From Porodaedalea pini (Eukaryota > Basidiomycota > Agaricomycetes > Hymenochaetales > Hymenochaetaceae): DNA of 64,000 nucleotides. A program made the position numbers and the translations under genes. Location: NCBI GenBank assembly GCA_002794775.1, contig NBAY01000080.1:1-64000 (forward strand). Reading direction: 5' to 3'. Below the pieces are notes generated by a model. It had not been told where the DNA came from and did not search any database. It was given only the letters and a program-made list of their open reading frames with translations. Of this stretch, positions 59,937-64,000 are shown piece by piece; position 1 is the stretch's first letter, and every line of letters begins with the position of its first letter.

Positions 59937-60489
59937 AGACTTGAGTATAACGTTTCTTCTGTTATTGTTAGTCCAATGTAGTGTTTATGCTCTGCATCTC
60001 CTCTCCGACCCACCCGGGATTACAAGTCAAAGCGGACGTTCTTCGGCACTTGACCGGCTCGAGACCGTGCAGTGCCTCTGTTATGGCTTTTCACAACAAG
60101 GTGAGAAAGACGCAAATGTCGAACGATCTGACTATACGTAGGACACTCTCCTCACCGAAGAGTCCGGTCGATTGGCACTGACTGGCTCATTGGATGTCCG
60201 GATTACCTTGATTTTCAATGGCAACATCGTTTTTGATCTGCGACTTCAGCCGTCTTTGACTTCGTACGACTCCGATTTACTCTTGGCTGCCTTTCCTCCC
60301 AATACAAAATGCGAGTCGGGGTGATTTGCTTAGAGAGGCGTGAACGTGACGATTGGTCCGTTGCTGGGGACTCGTGCGCTGGTTGCCTGTATAAAAGCTA
60401 GTTTGGGACTGTCTTTCACTGCCAGTGTTCTTCACTACCAAAACCTTCTCACCCACCTTCAAACATTGTTTTATTGCTCGCTATTGAAC
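59937..60489. other. Intergenic region
   Basis: About 550 bp. A TATAAAA box lies near 60390, roughly 100 bp upstream of the GST pseudogene start, consistent with an old intact promoter. Confidence 0.5.
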
Positions 60490-61390
60490 ATGGCTGTCAA
60501 GGTCTACGGTGCTATCCAGGCCGAATGCACGCAGCGCATCGTCCTAGTATACTATGAACTCGGCATAACATTCGGGCTCGTTGTCGTAGACCTCGTCAAC
60601 AAGGAGTAGAAGAGCGCCGAGTGGTTAGCAAACATGCAGCCGTTTGGTTAGATTCCTGTGCTTGTCAGTTGATTTGATTCGACTGCTATCGCATATCCTG
60701 CGACTTTATTGCTTAATAACTTCTGATTGGTAGGAGGATGAAAGTGGATTCCTTGTCTCTGAAAGCTGTGCTATCTGTCGATACCTCTCGAACAAATACG
60801 GGGATGATAAGCTCCTACCGATTGGATTGAAGGAACGTGCAATCTTCGAGTAAGCTACGTCTGTCGAGCAGAACTACTTCCACACGTCCACAGGAGTGGT
60901 CGTGGGTGAAAGATGACATCCGCAAGTGAGCCTTTTTGCCTTTCATTCTCGCGTTTATATTCTAATCACGATCGGAAACTTCCGTACATTTTAGAGTCAT
61001 GAAGCTTCCGACTAACGAGGAGCGAGCAAATGAGGCACATAAGTTACTCAATGCGAACATGCTCGGCTATGAAACCATTCTGAGCAAGTGGAAGTACATT
61101 GCGGATGATGTACGCCTATCTGTAAGTTACTTGGGTTTGAGTAATGATTAACAGATTCTTGTAGGAAGTGACTCTTGCGGATTTATTCCACCTTCCTATT
61201 GGGTACGTGCTTGAGAAAGTTGGAGTTGACGGCCTTATGTCCAGCAACACGCCCGATGTAGCGAGGTAATTACATTTCATACTGGCTATCGAGCAAGGGC
61301 TGCTGACAGATGCTTGACACCGCACGTCTTGCAGGTGGTGGAAGGATATACCCTCAAGAGTGTCATGAAGGGCAGCCCTTACCGACGTGC
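60490..61390 (+). pseudogene. Glutathione S-transferase pseudogene (phi-like)
   Basis: Reads as a phi-type GST: MAVKVYGAIQAECTQRIVLV, MQPFG, IPVL, then an intron, DESGFLVSESCAICRYLSNKYG, SVEQNYF, KLPTNEERANEAHKLLNANM, SKWKYIADD, EVTLADLFHLP and VARWWKDIPSR. It is broken by TAG at 60607-60609, TAG at 60649-60651, TAA at 60851-60853 and a further stop after IPSRVS. At the second and third sites the intact GST at the right edge has Gln (PFGQIP and FEQA), so both look like Gln codons turned to stops. The splice layout is otherwise kept, so the loss seems fairly recent. Confidence 0.85.
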
Positions 61391-61904
61391 AGAAAGCTGG
61401 TCCGCTTGTTCACATAATTTATTTCGCCTCGGATTTCATGGGCCGAGCCTCGAGCCTCGAGTTTTCCTGGGTTTTCAACAAAGTATGGTCAACGAATCCC
61501 CACTTTTGTAGCAATGCCTAGATCCATTTTAAAAGAGTAATAATGAAGCAAGTTATTGTACACTGATTGCCAGCTAAGCAACATTGCACATGTATTTAAT
61601 ATCCGGTGAGCTCCTCGCCGCCGAGAGCTGCCACCGTCGTCCCGTCGAATCTGCCTTTATTCTCAATCGACCATGTCTCAACCTTGCAGCATCATATAAT
61701 TATATCCCGATGCCGCCTAATTCCTCTCTTTGATCTTTGCTGCGACATGCTTTGGTTAGACGAAGTTGTTTTGGTAGGCGAACAACAAAGCATGGATTAT
61801 TATTGTGATAAAACCCAATAATACAAACGATATAGTGCAAGAAATGTAATATAGACGGGAAAAGGATTATCGAGAGCCCAGACGAGTAGCTTCCGTGTTT
61901 ATGC
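61391..61904. other. Convergent intergenic region
   Basis: About 510 bp between the GST pseudogene and the stop of the cysteine-rich gene. Nothing supportable seen. Confidence 0.5.
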
Positions 61905-62750
61905 TCAGATAAGCAAGGATGTCATCGAAGAGTTAGTTGAGGAATATTTGGATGCAGGATTTGATTGACGATCATGCGCCGGAGATGGAAGACCATAACA
62001 GTCGTAGCAGGTCGTCGCGCCACTGATTGAAAGAAAATTAGACAGGATTATTTGCAATGATCAACACATAGTTTGAGGCAGAAAATAATAATTACTGACA
62101 TCTGGACATTCTCAATGCAACAATTTTTGCACATAATCCGGCCACATCCCGGCGACGTATCGTCCACACCCTTCATGTGCACGAGAGAATCATCTTCTGT
62201 ACCGACGACGGTTCTTTCATCGTCGTCCACGATATCACAGTGTTTACGCCGGCGCGCGTTTTCGGCGCGTCGCGCCTGCGTGCGTGTGCGCGGCGTTTCA
62301 TCCTGTTGAAATTCTTGCGGCAAGGTCCTGTTCTCTGCGCACCCAAGGGGCGTGCCGGGAGGTGAAGGAGAGAAAGAGAGCAATGGTGTCGGAGGTAATG
62401 AGGGCGGAACCGTCGTACACGTCCGGGAGCAAATCGAGCAGCTCGTGGCTCGGCACCTAAATCAGCGTGGCTCAGAAAATCTGCATCTTGAACAGGAACT
62501 ATTACGAGTGAAATAGGTACCTTGGGCAGACTATGAAATGACTTTGTTTCTCGCCTGCACCAGCGTTGGCCCCCAGGGCGCGATGACAGGATACGCAGGA
62601 GAGATCAGTCGTGTCATGGACAATGAACGCAAACGCGTCGGATGCCAAGACCGGCGGCGACGTGCAGGATACCGTACAGGTCGAGTCCGTCCCCGAAGTC
62701 GCACTCGATGCCGCCGAAAGCCTGCGTCTCTTCTGAGGTCGTCTCGCCAT
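61905..62750 (-). CDS. Basidiomycete cysteine-rich (putative zinc-binding) protein
   Basis: Three exons join in frame: 62750-62521, 62456-62100 and 62022-61905, giving 234 residues. A basic start (MARRPQKRRRLSAAS) suggests a nuclear signal (inference). Cys pairs follow in two clusters: LSCVSCHRAL with IVCPRCRATSCSICSRTC, and after a disordered middle CGRIMCKNCCIENVQ with TTCYDCYG. The spacing looks like two or more zinc sites. I have seen this arrangement in unnamed agaricomycete proteins, but know of no function. Possible roles are DNA or protein binding. Confidence 0.72.
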
Positions 62751-63253
62751 CGAGGACAATGGTAGATGAAGGGAGAGAAACGCGTCCTGTTGCCGAAGTG
62801 GTGTGGCCCAGTGTAAGCCCGCGCCTCAGCGCGTGTCTTTCTAATTTGGCCTCTCACGTGCCGCACACGCGGTACGCGTCGGACTATTTTATGCTCCGAA
62901 ACTTTGGTTTATTGTTTACTACCTTGGTTCCCTCGGAACAGAAATGATACAGCATTTCCATATTTTAGAGCGCACGGACCACTGAAAATTTCTAGCATGG
63001 GTCCGACTAGGTAGTGAGAAGCTTTAGACTCTGAAATGTTATGTGCCCTACCCAGTCTCCAGCATCTCTAAATTGGAAAATATATTATACTAGCCTTAGA
63101 GATAATATTAAGCTGTAGCAGACGCAGGGACTTCAAATTCATTCAAACAGCCCGGTCAGTTGATCAATCGACTCATTCTTCATGAACCGTAACAACGTAG
63201 TATCGAGTTCAACGTTCAATTACGTTTACAAAACTACAATCGCGGACGATACA
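62751..63253. other. Intergenic region
   Basis: About 500 bp with the promoter of the cysteine-rich gene and the 3' flank of the terminal GST gene. Nothing else seen. Confidence 0.5.
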
Positions 63254-64000
63254 CTATTTCTTGGACTGTGAAGCTAAGAAAGCATTCATCTCCGCCTGAA
63301 CGGCCTTCCATGAGTCGCGCGATGAGATGTCTTCCCACCAGCGCGCGACGTTAGGCGTCGCCTTCAGGCCATTGAAGCCGGCATGGTCAGTGAGAACGGC
63401 ACCGCATGGGAGGTGCAGAAGGTCGGCCAAAGTAAGCTCCTGATCAAAATGAGGCATGAGTATGTGATATTTACGCCGGTGGTAAGTATATTGGACTTAC
63501 GTTGCCGGCGAGGTACTTCTGCTTGCTGAGAATTGTCTCGTAGACCTTGAGCTTCTCTTCGAGAGTTGCAGCATACTCAGCAGCACGTTCCTCAGAGCCC
63601 TGCAGACCTCTAGCCCTGTTCAGCGGAAAATATATGTTAGGAAGAGATAAGGCGACGAGAAGTTGAAACCACACACGGTTTGAAGACCTTCTCTGTACAC
63701 AAGCCATCAGCGTACGTGTAGAAATCGTTGTTCTCAATCGACATGGCCTGCTCGAAGAGTGCATTCTTTTTGAGGTCTTTCGGAATGAGTCCGCTGTCCG
63801 GACCATACTTCGCAATAAGGTAGCGTGCAATCGCACGACTCTCGAAAACTTTGAAGCCATCGTCCTCGACCTGCATTTATATTAGGACCAGTTAGCATAT
63901 AAGCACATTGACCAAGTAAACCGGATTCTGGAGACGATAGAATTGAGACGTACAAGGATGGGGATCTGACCGAAAGGCTGCAAGTTGGCAATGTGCTTTG
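63254..64000 (-). CDS. Glutathione S-transferase, phi-like, 5' end outside the window
   Basis: Conjugates glutathione to electrophiles or reduces peroxides in the cytosol. Four exons are visible, in frame: 64000 (edge)-63954, 63870-63677, 63615-63501 and 63439-63254. The N-terminal thioredoxin-fold part is cut off; the visible start has LQPFGQIPIL, the glutathione-site cis-Pro region, followed by VEDDGFKVFESRAIARYL with the conserved ESRAI. The helical domain has LFEQAMSIENNDFY, ARGLQGSEERAAEY, KYLAGNELTLADLLHLP and VARWWEDISSRDSWK, ending ASQSKK. It is complete for the part seen and is the paralog of the pseudogene at 60490-61390. Confidence 0.93.

Noticed and set aside
60610..60655. tRNA-like string near 60.6 kb
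   Set aside because: It is part of the GST pseudogene coding sequence (EWLANMQPFG) and does not fold into a cloverleaf.
2972..63991. Possible secondary-metabolite cluster (acyl ligase, P450, GSTs)
   Set aside because: These genes are separated by tens of kilobases of housekeeping genes and there is no backbone synthase.
1..64000. CRISPR arrays, bacterial operons, rRNA genes
   Set aside because: None seen. The gene structure is plainly eukaryotic; the only regular array is the coding TPR repeat.

Overview
This window is nuclear DNA of a filamentous basidiomycete, most likely an agaricomycete mushroom. Most genes are cut by many canonical introns of about 50-60 nt. The families point the same way: a DUF7918 protein, a CYP63-type P450, a basidiomycete cysteine-rich orphan family, and a modular family with a GYALFEP/GDVGYI head. 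Exon joins were worked out by eye from splice signals and reading phase. Most joins keep frame exactly; the doubtful ones are named in the entries.

Layout. 0.7-6.1 kb: DUF7918 protein, an acyl-CoA/4-coumarate-CoA ligase-like enzyme and a tRNA-Gly(TCC). 6.3-11.5 kb: two unrecognised proteins and a Cdc12-type septin. 11.5-13 kb: AT-rich gap dense in a short AATATTAAT motif. 13-16 kb: a divergent pair, p47/Shp1 (Cdc48 adaptor) and Nse3 (SMC5/6 complex). 16.4-29 kb: two paralogous modular genes, one with about 13 TPR-like repeats and one with two dsRNA-binding motifs, flanking UCH37-type deubiquitinase, epsin and a PIN-domain protein. 29.5-37.4 kb: the 25-exon calcium channel Cch1. 37.7-47.5 kb: eIF3a, acireductone dioxygenase, an LCHN-type DENN protein and a phosphoinositide phospholipase C. 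47.9-51.4 kb: a tandem pair of GH5 glycosidases. 51.4-55.1 kb: gene-poor, with a possible transposon relic. 55.1-60 kb: a CYP63-like P450, a long inverted-repeat element, and proteasome subunit beta7. 60.5-64 kb: a glutathione S-transferase pseudogene, a cysteine-rich protein, and an intact GST that runs off the right edge.

Most genes are housekeeping and independent of each other; I see no metabolic cluster. The most novel material is the modular paralog pair (shared head with identical internal exon lengths, different C-terminal modules, and an in-frame TAG in the dsRBD copy). Next come a strongly over-represented non-coding AATATTAAT motif, a foldback element about 0.1 kb upstream of a proteasome gene, and a GST pseudogene whose stops fall on glutamine codons.
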